From DATHBD01 sp035296325 (GTDB taxonomy: Bacteria; Actinomycetota; Actinomycetes; Mycobacteriales; Micromonosporaceae), in assembly GCA_035296325.1 (NCBI GenBank), contig DATHBD010000061.1, forward strand, positions 1-29,510: DNA of 29,510 nucleotides, read 5' to 3'. Shown here piece after piece: positions 8,076-15,820 of this stretch. Positions within the stretch are counted from its first letter, which is position 1. Every line of letters begins with the position of its first letter. The notes below the pieces were generated by a model. That model ran no database searches. It was given only the letters and a program-made list of their open reading frames with translations, and had not been told where the DNA came from. Position numbers and translations under genes: made by a program.

Positions 8076-8116
8076 GTGGTGGGCGGCACCCGGCCCGCAC
8101 AGCCGGGCCGCACCAC
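8076..8116 (-). promoter_or_regulatory. Nested inverted repeat in the aminotransferase leader
   Basis: Outer arms GTGGTG (8076-8081) and CACCAC (8111-8116) enclose inner arms CCCGGC (8089-8094) and GCCGGG (8102-8107) with a 7-nt loop. It lies 32-72 bp upstream of the ATG at 8044, within the likely 5' leader of the minus-strand transcript. It could be an attenuator or a protein-binding site. In GC-rich DNA such stems also arise by chance. Confidence 0.3.
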
Positions 8117-8265
8117 ACCAACAGTTTGCCACCGCACGCAAGCTATCGGTCGGTTACCCTGCGCTGCGATAGACATAGACGCTGACTTATCAAATCGAAC
8201 GTGTTGAACCGATCTCGATCGGGCACCAGAAACAGCACGAATAGTTGATCGACAGGTCTTGATTC

Positions 8266-8283
8266 GTGGGTAGGCTTGCCCAC
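8266..8283. promoter_or_regulatory. Compact hairpin in the divergent gap
   Basis: GTGGGTA (8266-8272) can pair with TGCCCAC (8277-8283), with one T-G wobble and a 4-nt loop. It is about 156 bp upstream of the FemAB-like ATG. It may be an operator or a leader structure; the function is unknown. Confidence 0.25.
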
Positions 8284-8438
8284 CCCCCTGCCACTGGGTC
8301 GACTCGGCGTGCCGACCGGACGGCCGTCGGCGTGGATTCCGCTGGGCGGACAACGTCTGGCGACGCCACGGGGACCGGGCTCAGACTTCGCCGGAACGCC
8401 GTACGCCTGCGGCAGCGAATGGCCACGAGGGTAGGGGC

Positions 8439-9473
8439 ATGGATGGCGAGGTAGTTCTCCGCTCGATCGAGGACCCACGCTGGGCCGGATTCGTGGCCGA
8501 CCACCGCTCCGCGCTGCCCTTCCATCACCCGGCCTGGGCCGCGATGCTGGCCGAATGCTATGGCTTTCGGGCGTTCTGCCTGACCATCGACGACGCCGCC
8601 GGGGCGATTGTGGCCGGCATCCCGGTCATCGAGGTGCGTCACCGGATAGGGCGGGCGAAGTGGGTTGCACTGCCCTTCACCGATGAGTGTCCTCCGCTGA
8701 CGGCCGACGACCTCGGCGTCGACCTGGCCGGGCCGCTTGACCGGTTCCGCCGGGCGAACGCTGTGGGTCGCTTCCAGGTCCGGGGTGAGCTGACCGGCGC
8801 GGCGGCGCGGCGTGGCGGCGCCTACCTGACTCACCGGCTGTCGCTGACCCGTCCGGAACCCGACGTGTTCGCCTCGTTGCACGGCAACCAGGTCCGGCGA
8901 AACATCCGTCGCGCCCAGACCGCCGGCGTCGTGGTGCGCCACGCGCAGGCCGAGGCCGACGTCACTGAGATCTTCTACCGGTTGCACGCCCGGACGAGGC
9001 ACCGGCTCGGCGTTCCGGTGCAGCCGCGGCGCTACTTCCGTCTGCTCTGGCAGCGGTTCCTGGAGCCCGGGCTGGGTACCGTGCTGATCGCCGAGGCGGA
9101 CGGCGACGCAGTCGCCGCCGGCGTCTTCCTCACATCCAGGAACGTCTGTGTGTACAAGTATGGCGCCTCGGACGAACGGCGCTGGAGCGTGCGCCCCAAC
9201 CATGCGCTCTTCTGGGAAGCCATCCGTTGGGCGATCGGCCGGGGGTGCCAGACGTTCGACTTCGGGCGCACCGACGTCGCCGACGAGGGACTGCGGGAGT
9301 TCAAGTCGCGCTGGGGGACGGTGGAGGCCCGGCTGGCGTACTCGGTCCTCGCCGACAGCCCTGTTGGGCCCGGCGGACCGGGCGTGCCCTCGTCCCTACG
9401 ATCGGTCATCCAGCGAGGGCCGCAATTCGTGCCGCGGGTGCTCGGCGAACTGCTCTACCGCCACACCGCCTGA
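8439..9473 (+). CDS. FemAB/GNAT-like transferase (BcsL/CelD-like acetyltransferase fold)
   Basis: A 344-residue cytoplasmic protein with the two tandem GNAT-like halves of the FemAB / Acetyltransf_6 group found in many exopolysaccharide clusters. The N-half starts with a substrate loop FHHPAWAAMLAECYGF. The C-half contains the family-typical VRRNIRRAQTAGVVV (about 150-165), IFYRLHARTRHRLGVPVQP, AAGVFLTSRNVCVYKYGASD, a middle ALFWEAIRWAIGRGCQTFDFGRTD, and LREFKSRWGT. Such proteins transfer an acyl or aminoacyl group to a sugar or peptide; donor and acceptor cannot be read from sequence. ATG 8439 has GAGGG seven bases upstream. It is followed after 51 bp by the deacetylase gene in the same direction, which suggests joint transcription. 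Confidence 0.82.
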   Translation: MDGEVVLRSIEDPRWAGFVADHRSALPFHHPAWAAMLAECYGFRAFCLTIDDAAGAIVAGIPVIEVRHRIGRAKWVALPFTDECPPLTADDLGVDLAGPLDRFRRANAVGRFQVRGELTGAAARRGGAYLTHRLSLTRPEPDVFASLHGNQVRRNIRRAQTAGVVVRHAQAEADVTEIFYRLHARTRHRLGVPVQPRRYFRLLWQRFLEPGLGTVLIAEADGDAVAAGVFLTSRNVCVYKYGASDERRWSVRPNHALFWEAIRWAIGRGCQTFDFGRTDVADEGLREFKSRWGTVEARLAYSVLADSPVGPGGPGVPSSLRSVIQRGPQFVPRVLGELLYRHTA

Positions 9474-9524
9474 CCCGCCGAGCACCGGCCGCCTGGCTCA
9501 TCGCAGTATTTGGGGAGTTGACGC

Positions 9525-11000
9525 ATGTTTGTCTGTTCAGATCCGGTCCTGGTCTTCGAGCACTTCAGGGTTCCCTACCGGACGGCTCGCGACGAGACCC
9601 CCGTGGTCGACGGTTACGCGACGCTCGCCCCGAGCGCCTCCCCGGACCGTTCGATGCGCTGGCCGCGTCTGCGCGCCGACCCAGCTGTGCAGCGGCTCGC
9701 CGGCGATCCGCGCCGGTTCGAACTGGGCGGCATGGTGCTGCACGGGCGGGTGCTGCCCGAGCAGGTACTGCGCGAGTCCCTGCTCGCGCCGGGGCGGCAG
9801 TGGTCCGCCGCACAGTCGTTGACCGCGGGTGGCGAGCAGATCGGCTCGGTATGGCGCAGCGACGCGGGAGACATCGTCCTGCCGTTCGACCCGGACGAGG
9901 TGGTGAGCACCTTCTGGAGTGAGGGCTACCAGACAGCGAAGTCCGGCGCTCCGGCATCGCGGGTGCGCTCCATCGCCGTGTCCGGCTACTACCTGCTCCG
10001 CCCGCTGATACCGCGGCCCGTGCAGATTGCCGCCCGCCGCCTGTACAGCAAGGTGCAGGCGCGGACGCCGTTTCCGCGTTGGCCGGTCGAACCCTCGCTG
10101 CACGAGTTCCTCGACCAGATGCTGGCGTGGGCTGCTCAACTGGCGGGCGAGGAAGTCCCGCACATCGCTGCGTGGCCGGACGGACGGACCTGGGCCCTGA
10201 TCCTCACCCATGACGTCGAAACGGCCGACGGTCTGCGCCAGGTGCCAGAGCTCCGCGACATCGAGATCGCGGCGGGCTTCCGATCCTCGTGGAACCTGGT
10301 GCCGCGCAGATACCAGGTGTCCGATGACGTCGTCGCGGAGCTCAAGGCTGCGGGATTCGAGATCGGACTGCACGGCCTCTACCACGACGGCCGCGACCTG
10401 GCCGACGGATTCCTGCAGCGCCGCCTGCCGGAAATGCAGCAGTGGGCCCAGCGCTGGGATGCGAGCGGCTTCCGGTCCCCGGCGACCCACCGCGCCTGGG
10501 ACACCATGTCGTCGCTTCCGTTCGAGTACGACTCCTCCTACCCCGACTCGGACCCGTTCGAGCCACAGCCGGGCGGCTGCTGCAGTTGGCTGCCCTACTT
10601 CAATGGGCAGGTGGTGGAACTGCCGATCACCCTGCCGCAGGACCACACCCTGTTCGTGATCCTGCGGCAGACCGATGCGCGGATCTGGATTTCGAAGGCG
10701 GAGAAGATCCGGGCGGCCGGTGGTATGGCGCTGTTGATCACGCATCCGGACTATCTGGGCCTGGGGCCGATTGCCGCCGCCTATAAGGATCTGCTCGGTC
10801 GATTCGCCGACGATCCCGACCTGTGGCGGGCGCTGCCCATCGAGGTCAGCCGCTGGTGGCGGCGACGCGCCGAATCCACGCTGGAACGCACCGCTGATGG
10901 TTGGCGCGTGGTGGGGCCCGCGAGCGACGAGGGCCGTGTCGTCGTGACCGGTGCGGCACCGGCCGCACCCGGACCACACGACGGTGCGGTGAACCGGTGA
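9525..11000 (+). CDS. NodB-like polysaccharide deacetylase family protein with a large N-terminal extension
   Basis: A 491-residue protein. The C-terminal half (about 220-425) is a carbohydrate esterase 4-like barrel. Metal residues are plausible as Asp230 in LTHDVET with His283 and His287 in EIGLHGLYHDGRD. Also visible are GFRSPATHRAWDT, DSSYPDSDPFEPQPGG and a late LLITHPDYL. The first motif is THDVE and not TFDDG, a variant seen in exopolysaccharide-linked deacetylases. Residues 1-215 have no domain I recognise; they contain an aromatic/basic stretch (SGYYLLRPLIPRPVQIAARRLYSK) that might touch the membrane. No signal peptide is seen, so it may act on a cytoplasmic lipid-linked or nucleotide sugar. 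ATG 9525 has GGGGAG seven bases upstream. Same direction as the FemAB-like gene. Confidence 0.85.
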   Translation: MFVCSDPVLVFEHFRVPYRTARDETPVVDGYATLAPSASPDRSMRWPRLRADPAVQRLAGDPRRFELGGMVLHGRVLPEQVLRESLLAPGRQWSAAQSLTAGGEQIGSVWRSDAGDIVLPFDPDEVVSTFWSEGYQTAKSGAPASRVRSIAVSGYYLLRPLIPRPVQIAARRLYSKVQARTPFPRWPVEPSLHEFLDQMLAWAAQLAGEEVPHIAAWPDGRTWALILTHDVETADGLRQVPELRDIEIAAGFRSSWNLVPRRYQVSDDVVAELKAAGFEIGLHGLYHDGRDLADGFLQRRLPEMQQWAQRWDASGFRSPATHRAWDTMSSLPFEYDSSYPDSDPFEPQPGGCCSWLPYFNGQVVELPITLPQDHTLFVILRQTDARIWISKAEKIRAAGGMALLITHPDYLGLGPIAAAYKDLLGRFADDPDLWRALPIEVSRWWRRRAESTLERTADGWRVVGPASDEGRVVVTGAAPAAPGPHDGAVNR

Positions 11001-11448
11001 AGTGGGACCACAGCCGTCCGGCCCGGGGACGCGCTGGGCGGTAACGCCCCGTACGACCGCTCCGCCGGCGGATGCGACCACCCGCCCAACGATTTGGTCA
11101 GCGCATTTCGGACTCGCCTTGGTTGCGTCGATTTCCCGTTTCGAGCGGTGCGATTCCACTCAGCCGAAAGGTGGTGCAACTCAGCCGACGACGGGTGACA
11201 GCATGTGTATCGGTAGCGACGTGCCCGGCCCGGCCAAAAACCAGGTGCCGGCAATTTCGTCACCGTGAGACATGGTCGAGAATGAATGGCATAGCCAGCC
11301 AGGATACCGGTCGCATCGTGCACTAAACGGGCACCGCGGATTGTAGCCACCATATCGACGTCAAGCACAACGCAGACGGCGGTCGCCGGTCGCACCAGGT
11401 GCCGGTACACGTATCGCTCGGCCGTTCGGCTGGTGAAAGGAGACTACG
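11001..11448. other. Intergenic region between deacetylase and dehydrogenase genes
   Basis: These 448 bp separate genes read in the same direction. The beginning holds two close hairpins that may end the upstream transcript. The rest has lower GC than the genes (for example 11225-11360) and probably carries a promoter for the 11449 series. I could not fix -35/-10 boxes with confidence. No open frame with coding-like composition is present. Confidence 0.45.
11015..11049 (+). terminator. Tandem GC hairpins after the deacetylase gene
   Basis: CGTCC (11015-11019) pairs with GGACG (11027-11031) over a 7-nt loop, and GGGCG (11036-11040) pairs with CGCCC (11045-11049) around a GTAA tetraloop. They lie 15-49 bp after the stop of the deacetylase gene. 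There is no U-tract. Together they are a reasonable factor-independent or pause-type terminator. Confidence 0.4.
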
Positions 11449-12522
11449 GTGCGGCTGGGCGTCGTCGGCTGCGGGTACTGGGGGTCCAAGCACCTTCGCG
11501 TACTGCAGCAAATCCCGGCAGTACATCAGGTGGTCGTGGTGGACCCGCGCCCGGAGCGGCGAGCCGAGTTGGCTGGGTCGGTGGAACGGGTCACCGCATT
11601 CGCCGACCTGGAGTCCGCCTTACCGCACGTCGACGGCGTGGTCATCGCGGCGCCGCCGAAGGACCATGCTCCCCTGGCGATGCAGGCCATCGCCGCCGGC
11701 AAGCATGTGCTGGTCGAAAAACCGATGACCACGAGCACGGCAACCGCCCGTCAGCTCATCCAGGAGGCGGCCGCCCGGGACGTCACCTTGATGGTGGGCC
11801 ACACCTTCGAATACAACGCGGCCGTCTGGAAACTTCGCGAGGTCATCGAGTCCGGTGAACTGGGCGACATTTACTACATCGACACCGCGCGGCTCAACCT
11901 CGGCATCTACCAGGCGGACTGCAACGTGATCTGGGACCTGGCCCCGCACGACATCTCCATCGTGAACTATCTCCTCCGCCGCAATGCAACCTGGACCCAG
12001 GCATTCGCCTCTAGGTACGCGAATTACAGCCAGGAGGATGTGGGTTATCTCCGGCTCGGCTACGAGGCCCCGTCCGTGCGCGCACAGATCCATGTGAGCT
12101 GGCTCGACCCGTGCAAGGTCCGACGGGTGACCGTGGTCGGGAGCCAGAAGATGGCCGTGTACAACGACATGGCCGACCAGGAGCGGCTGCGCATCTATGA
12201 CAAGGGCCTGGAGACGCCGCCGTCCGACGATGTCCGGAATCGTCCGATGACATACCGGCATGGGGGCATCTCGCTGCCATATATCGAGATGCGGGAGCCG
12301 CTGCGGGTTCAGGACGAGCACTTTGTCGAGTGCATCGCCACCGGACGCCGCCCCCGCACCGACGGCGAGAGCGGCCTGGCTGTGGTGCACGTCCTGGAGG
12401 CCGCTGCCCAGTCCATGCAGTTGGGCAGTCCGATTCGCATACCCGACCGGGATGTCCTGCACGGACGATCCGGGCCCCAGTTGCCTCTCGGCTCGACGGA
12501 CCTCGTCCGACGCGGTGGGTGA
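11449..12522 (+). CDS. Gfo/Idh/MocA sugar-nucleotide dehydrogenase
   Basis: A 357-residue NAD(P)-dependent oxidoreductase. The Rossmann glycine motif GCGYWG is at 7-12, the acidic ribose-binding VVVDPRPERR follows, and the family Glu-Lys-Pro is at 90-92 (VEKPMTTS). The catalytic-region motif is WDLAPHDISIVNYLL (162-176), with Asp163 and His167. The phrases GSQKMAVYNDM and RIYDKG resemble the branch that oxidises C3 of UDP-GlcNAc or its uronate (GnnA/WlbA/WbpB type), which would make the keto substrate for the DegT aminotransferase. That assignment is by memory of family style, not by alignment. GTG 11449 has AAAGGAGA ending 5 bases upstream, a strong ribosome site. It is followed after 48 bp by the priming transferase gene. 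Confidence 0.88.
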   Translation: MRLGVVGCGYWGSKHLRVLQQIPAVHQVVVVDPRPERRAELAGSVERVTAFADLESALPHVDGVVIAAPPKDHAPLAMQAIAAGKHVLVEKPMTTSTATARQLIQEAAARDVTLMVGHTFEYNAAVWKLREVIESGELGDIYYIDTARLNLGIYQADCNVIWDLAPHDISIVNYLLRRNATWTQAFASRYANYSQEDVGYLRLGYEAPSVRAQIHVSWLDPCKVRRVTVVGSQKMAVYNDMADQERLRIYDKGLETPPSDDVRNRPMTYRHGGISLPYIEMREPLRVQDEHFVECIATGRRPRTDGESGLAVVHVLEAAAQSMQLGSPIRIPDRDVLHGRSGPQLPLGSTDLVRRGG

Positions 12523-12570
12523 CGTGCGCCTGCAAGACCCGGACCATCGACGGCCAGGGACACCAGCACC

Positions 12571-13440
12571 GTGACCCAGAACCTGCCGCAGAGCTCACCA
12601 CGATCCGCTCCACCACGGTACGCTCCACCACAATCCGTGCCGCCGACCGTCGGGGCACCGAGGGTCGGGCCGTCAGGTGTCGAGTCGTCGAACGGCCGGC
12701 GCCCACGCTCCGCCCCGCCCCCTCGCACCCGCGCCACATGGTTTCCGCGGACCCGCCCGCCGAGGTCCGGTGGCGACGCGGCCGGAGCGGCACGTGATCG
12801 GGCGGGTGGGCCGCTGACAACGGTGCTCGATGTGGTGATCGCCGGCACGGCGCTGATCCTGCTCGCGCCCGTGATGGCGCTCATCGCGGCCCTGATCCGG
12901 ATCACCAGCCCCGGCCCGGCGCTGTTTCGACAGACCCGGGTCGGCTATCAACAGCGGTCATTCGTCATGTTGAAGTTCCGCAGCATGTACGTCGACAGCA
13001 GCGACGACGTCCACCGGGCCTTTGTCAGCCGGATGTTCTCCGCCGACGCCCCGACCCGGGGCGACGGCGACGGCGACGGCGACGGAATCCACAAGCTCAG
13101 TGGCGACCGCAGGATCACGTCGGTGGGTCGGATCCTGCGCTCCACCAGTCTTGACGAGCTGCCGCAACTGATCAACGTGCTCCGCGGCGAGATGTCCCTG
13201 GTAGGTCCGCGACCGGCCCTGGACTGGGAGGTGAAGCTCTACCAGCCGCACCATCACGAACGCTTCTCGGTCAAGCCGGGACTCACCGGGTTGTGGCAGG
13301 TATCCGGGCGGAGCAGACTGACGATGACGGAGGCGTTGGAACTCGACGTCGAGTACGCGCGGCGCCGGAGCGTACCCTTGGACCTCTTGATCCTTCTCAA
13401 GACGATTCCCGCCATCCTTCTGCCTGGAGCCGCGCGATGA
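12571..13440 (+). CDS. Undecaprenyl-phosphate sugar-1-phosphate transferase (WbaP/PglC-type priming enzyme)
   Basis: A 289-residue membrane enzyme that moves a sugar-1-phosphate from a nucleotide sugar to undecaprenyl phosphate and starts the repeat unit. Residues 1-78 are a Pro/Ser/Arg-rich, probably disordered tail. One hydrophobic re-entrant or membrane segment spans about 83-110 (LDVVIAGTALILLAPVMAL). The catalytic part contains ITSPGPALFRQTRVG, FVMLKFRSM (131-139), the Asp-Glu dyad 195-196 in TSLDELPQLINVLRGEMS, LVGPRP, and GLTGLWQVSGRS. Unlike full WbaP it lacks the four extra membrane helices. A hexanucleotide repeat codes for an alternating Gly-Asp run at 164-172 in the variable loop before HKLSGDRRIT. 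The start is GTG 12571 with AGGGA 10 bases upstream. Its stop overlaps the next ATG (ATGA). Confidence 0.92.
   Translation: MTQNLPQSSPRSAPPRYAPPQSVPPTVGAPRVGPSGVESSNGRRPRSAPPPRTRATWFPRTRPPRSGGDAAGAARDRAGGPLTTVLDVVIAGTALILLAPVMALIAALIRITSPGPALFRQTRVGYQQRSFVMLKFRSMYVDSSDDVHRAFVSRMFSADAPTRGDGDGDGDGIHKLSGDRRITSVGRILRSTSLDELPQLINVLRGEMSLVGPRPALDWEVKLYQPHHHERFSVKPGLTGLWQVSGRSRLTMTEALELDVEYARRRSVPLDLLILLKTIPAILLPGAAR
13060..13083 (+). repeat. In-frame hexanucleotide tandem repeat (GGCGAC x4)
   Basis: Four exact copies of GGCGAC lie in the priming transferase gene and code for alternating Gly-Asp residues (164-171, with Gly172 following). Copy-number change would alter the loop length by two residues at a time without breaking the frame. 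Confidence 0.85.
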
Positions 13441-14291
13441 GCCAGGAAACGCAGGAACCGAACCTCATGGACCGTCTGGACGACGAGGAGCCGTCAAGCC
13501 CGCCCAAGGCGTACGGCCGCGCCCCGGTGCCCGCCCCGGACAAGCCCGCGGAGCGCCCGGATGACGCGGGGCCGGCGGAGCCCCACGACGACGAAGAGAT
13601 GTCGTTGACCCTTCCCAGCTATGTCCGCCCAGCGCAGTCCGCCGCGAAGGAACCGCCGCCGGCAGTCTCCGAGGGCGTCCGGCGCCCCCGCCCGCGGATG
13701 GCCAAGGTCGTCGCGTTCGCGGTGGTCATCGTGGCGTTGTTCGGGCTGGGCGGCTTCGGGTACAGCCAGATGCAGCCGACGGTCTACGGCGCTCAGGCCG
13801 ATTTCATTCTCACCCACCGGTCGGAGCTGTCCGACGCGGCCGTCGAGCGGGCAATGGTGACCCAGACGATGATCGTCACCAGCGACCCGGTGCTGACCCC
13901 CGTCGCCGAGCAGGCGTCGATGTCGGTCGGCCCACTGCGGGACTCGATCACCGCCGAGATCGTCGGGCGCAGCAACGTGCTGAGAGTGACGGTTGCCAGC
14001 GCGAACCAGGCCCGATCGGTGCGGCTGGTGCAGCTCATCACCGACAGGTACCTCGAGACGGCCGCGGCGCCGACCGGCACCTCGACGACCACCGTACCGG
14101 CGCCGGACCGCGCCTCCCCGGTCACCGCCACGGTGCTGTCGACCGCCGCTCCGCTCCGCAGCCCACTGCAGCCGCGGCCGGTGCGCGCGGTGGCCGCGGG
14201 CATCCTGCTCGGCCTCCTCGTCGCGGCCGCAGCGGTCGCATTCCTGCTGCGACCACGCTGGATCACCCGGCCATCCACCCACTGGGAGTAG
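13437..14291 (+). CDS. Wzz-like chain-length determinant / polysaccharide co-polymerase
   Basis: A 284-residue membrane protein. Residues 1-86 are an acidic and Pro-rich cytoplasmic tail. The first membrane helix is about 89-109 (KVVAFAVVIVALFGLGGFGYS) and the second about 250-271 (AVAAGILLGLLVAAAAVAFLL). The extracytoplasmic part between them starts with PTVYGAQADFIL, the usual Wzz opening (pattern of YxAxAxxxL), and continues with ITAEIVGRSNVLRVTVASANQARSVRLVQLITDRYLE. A Thr/Pro linker precedes the second helix. No Walker motifs or Tyr-rich tail follow, so no BY-kinase domain is fused. The ATG overlaps the stop of the priming transferase gene (ATGA), with GGAG about 9 bases upstream, indicating translational coupling. 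The polymerase gene follows after 2 bp. Confidence 0.85.
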   Translation: MSQETQEPNLMDRLDDEEPSSPPKAYGRAPVPAPDKPAERPDDAGPAEPHDDEEMSLTLPSYVRPAQSAAKEPPPAVSEGVRRPRPRMAKVVAFAVVIVALFGLGGFGYSQMQPTVYGAQADFILTHRSELSDAAVERAMVTQTMIVTSDPVLTPVAEQASMSVGPLRDSITAEIVGRSNVLRVTVASANQARSVRLVQLITDRYLETAAAPTGTSTTTVPAPDRASPVTATVLSTAAPLRSPLQPRPVRAVAAGILLGLLVAAAAVAFLLRPRWITRPSTHWE

Positions 14292-14293
14292 GG

Positions 14294-15820
14294 GTGACCG
14301 TCGGCGCCGCCACCTTGCAGCCGGACGTCGCGCGGCGCGACATCCCGCAGCGGGACCGGACGCAGCGGGACGGCCCCTCCGGCCTGGGCGGACGATGGGC
14401 CGGCGCAGCGCTGCTGGCCCTGACGGCGTTCGCGCTCATCCCGGTCGCCGTCGCGGTTCCGCTGCCTCTACTGGGCGCTGCGCTCGTTGCCTTCGGGCTG
14501 GTCGCCCTGGCCTGCGCGCATCCGCCGGCCGCGGCGTACATCCTCCTCACCGCGACGCCGCTCATCGCCGGGCTGGAGCGTAGTGCGTACATCCCGCTGC
14601 TACGGCCGCACGAGGCCCTCGCCGTGGTACTCGCGGCAGGCGTCGGCTTGCGGGCGCTCATCCAACTGAGCCGGGGCGGCCTGCCGTTGCGCCTGCGCCG
14701 GGTCGACGTCGTCCTGATCCTGATGGCGTTGGCCAGCTCGTTGCTACCGCTGGTCTGGATGGCGGCACGCAGCATCACCCCGACCGTGGAGGACCTCTTC
14801 TACGCGGCCACGATGTGGAAGTTCTACGGCATCTTCGTCCTCGTGCGGGCAAGTGTCCGGACCGAGCGTCAGGTCGCCCGATGCCTGTACCTGTCGATCA
14901 GCGCGGGCATGGTGGTCGCCGTCATCGCCATCCTCCAGTCACTCAAGGTTCCCGTGGTGCTGGGCCTGGTGAGCCTGATCTACGAGACCGCGGACCCGAA
15001 CGCGGCCGGGGCGGGCCGGGGCTCCTCCACCCTCGGCTCACCGATCGCGGTCGGTGATGTCATGGCGTACAGCCTGGTCATCTGCCTCGCGCTGTTGCGA
15101 GTGCACCGGGCACGCTGGTTCCTGATCCCGGCGGCCGGACTGTTCTGCCTCGGCGCGCTGGGGTCCGGCCAGTTCTCCGGCGTCATCGCGCTCGTGGTGT
15201 CCGTCGCGGTCGCGGTCATCGTGACCGGTCAGGTACGGCGGCTGCTGCTGGTGCTCGGGCCGGCCATGCTGGTCGCGGCCGCCGCCCTGCAACCCATTCT
15301 GCAGGGACGGCTCAACGACATCGACTCGACCGGGGTCCCGCAGAGCTGGTACATCCGCTGGGTGAATCTGCACGACTTCATCTGGCCGGAGCTGATGACC
15401 GGGTGGAACTGGCTGTTCGGCGTCCGGCCGACGCCGGTGATCCGCATCGACGCGGTGTGGGGACCGTACATCTACATCGAGAGCGGCCACACCTGGCTGC
15501 TGTGGATCGGCGGGGTCCCGTTCCTGCTCGCGTACCTGCTCTTCACCTGGGTCGCGATCCGGACGGTCATCCCGGTATTCCGGCTACGCCGGGATGCCGT
15601 GGGTGCCGCGGCCATCGCCAGCCTGGCCAGCCTGGTCACCGCGTTCGTGCTGATGTCCTTCGACCCGCACATCACCATGCGCGGCACGGCGGACCTGATG
15701 TTCTCGCTCCTCGCGCTGGCGACGGCGGTGCCGGCTCTCGCCCGAAGTCCTCACCGGCCGAACGCGGTCATCAGCGAGCGCAACTCCGGCGAGCGCCACA
15801 TCCGCTGCACGCCGACATAG
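14294..15820 (+). CDS. O-antigen polymerase/ligase-like membrane protein (Wzy-like)
   Basis: A 508-residue multi-pass protein. After a charged N-terminal tail with repeated Gln-Arg-Asp (about 1-32) there are roughly 11-12 hydrophobic segments, for example AALLALTAFALIPVAVAVP, AALVAFGLVALACA and VVAVIAILQSLKVPVVLGLV. A large extracytoplasmic loop lies at about 330-395 (DIDSTGVPQSWYIRWVNLHDFIWPE, TGWNWLFGVRP, YIESGHTWLLWIGG), which is the usual place of the active loop in the Wzy/WaaL group. It should join lipid-linked repeat units outside the membrane. The GTG start follows GGGAG, with 2 bp after the Wzz-like stop. The last 23 codons, downstream of the final helix, overlap the convergent flippase gene and code for a polar tail. 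The helix count is by eye. Confidence 0.85.
   Translation: MTVGAATLQPDVARRDIPQRDRTQRDGPSGLGGRWAGAALLALTAFALIPVAVAVPLPLLGAALVAFGLVALACAHPPAAAYILLTATPLIAGLERSAYIPLLRPHEALAVVLAAGVGLRALIQLSRGGLPLRLRRVDVVLILMALASSLLPLVWMAARSITPTVEDLFYAATMWKFYGIFVLVRASVRTERQVARCLYLSISAGMVVAVIAILQSLKVPVVLGLVSLIYETADPNAAGAGRGSSTLGSPIAVGDVMAYSLVICLALLRVHRARWFLIPAAGLFCLGALGSGQFSGVIALVVSVAVAVIVTGQVRRLLLVLGPAMLVAAAALQPILQGRLNDIDSTGVPQSWYIRWVNLHDFIWPELMTGWNWLFGVRPTPVIRIDAVWGPYIYIESGHTWLLWIGGVPFLLAYLLFTWVAIRTVIPVFRLRRDAVGAAAIASLASLVTAFVLMSFDPHITMRGTADLMFSLLALATAVPALARSPHRPNAVISERNSGERHIRCTPT

Larger units (their letters stand above)
8045..8438. other. Divergent intergenic region
   Basis: This 394-bp gap should carry promoters for the aminotransferase (minus) and the FemAB-like gene (plus). 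On the minus strand TTGATA is followed after 16 bp by TATCGC, a weak promoter candidate near 8165-8195. The gap holds a nested inverted repeat close to the aminotransferase start and a compact hairpin at 8266-8283. Around 8160-8270 the base composition is clearly less GC-rich than in the coding parts. I see no gene in it. Confidence 0.5.

Noticed and set aside
9537..11159. A 540-codon minus-strand frame opposite the deacetylase gene
   Set aside because: The composition is Arg/Gln/Val-rich nonsense and the opposite strand has recognisable NodB motifs.
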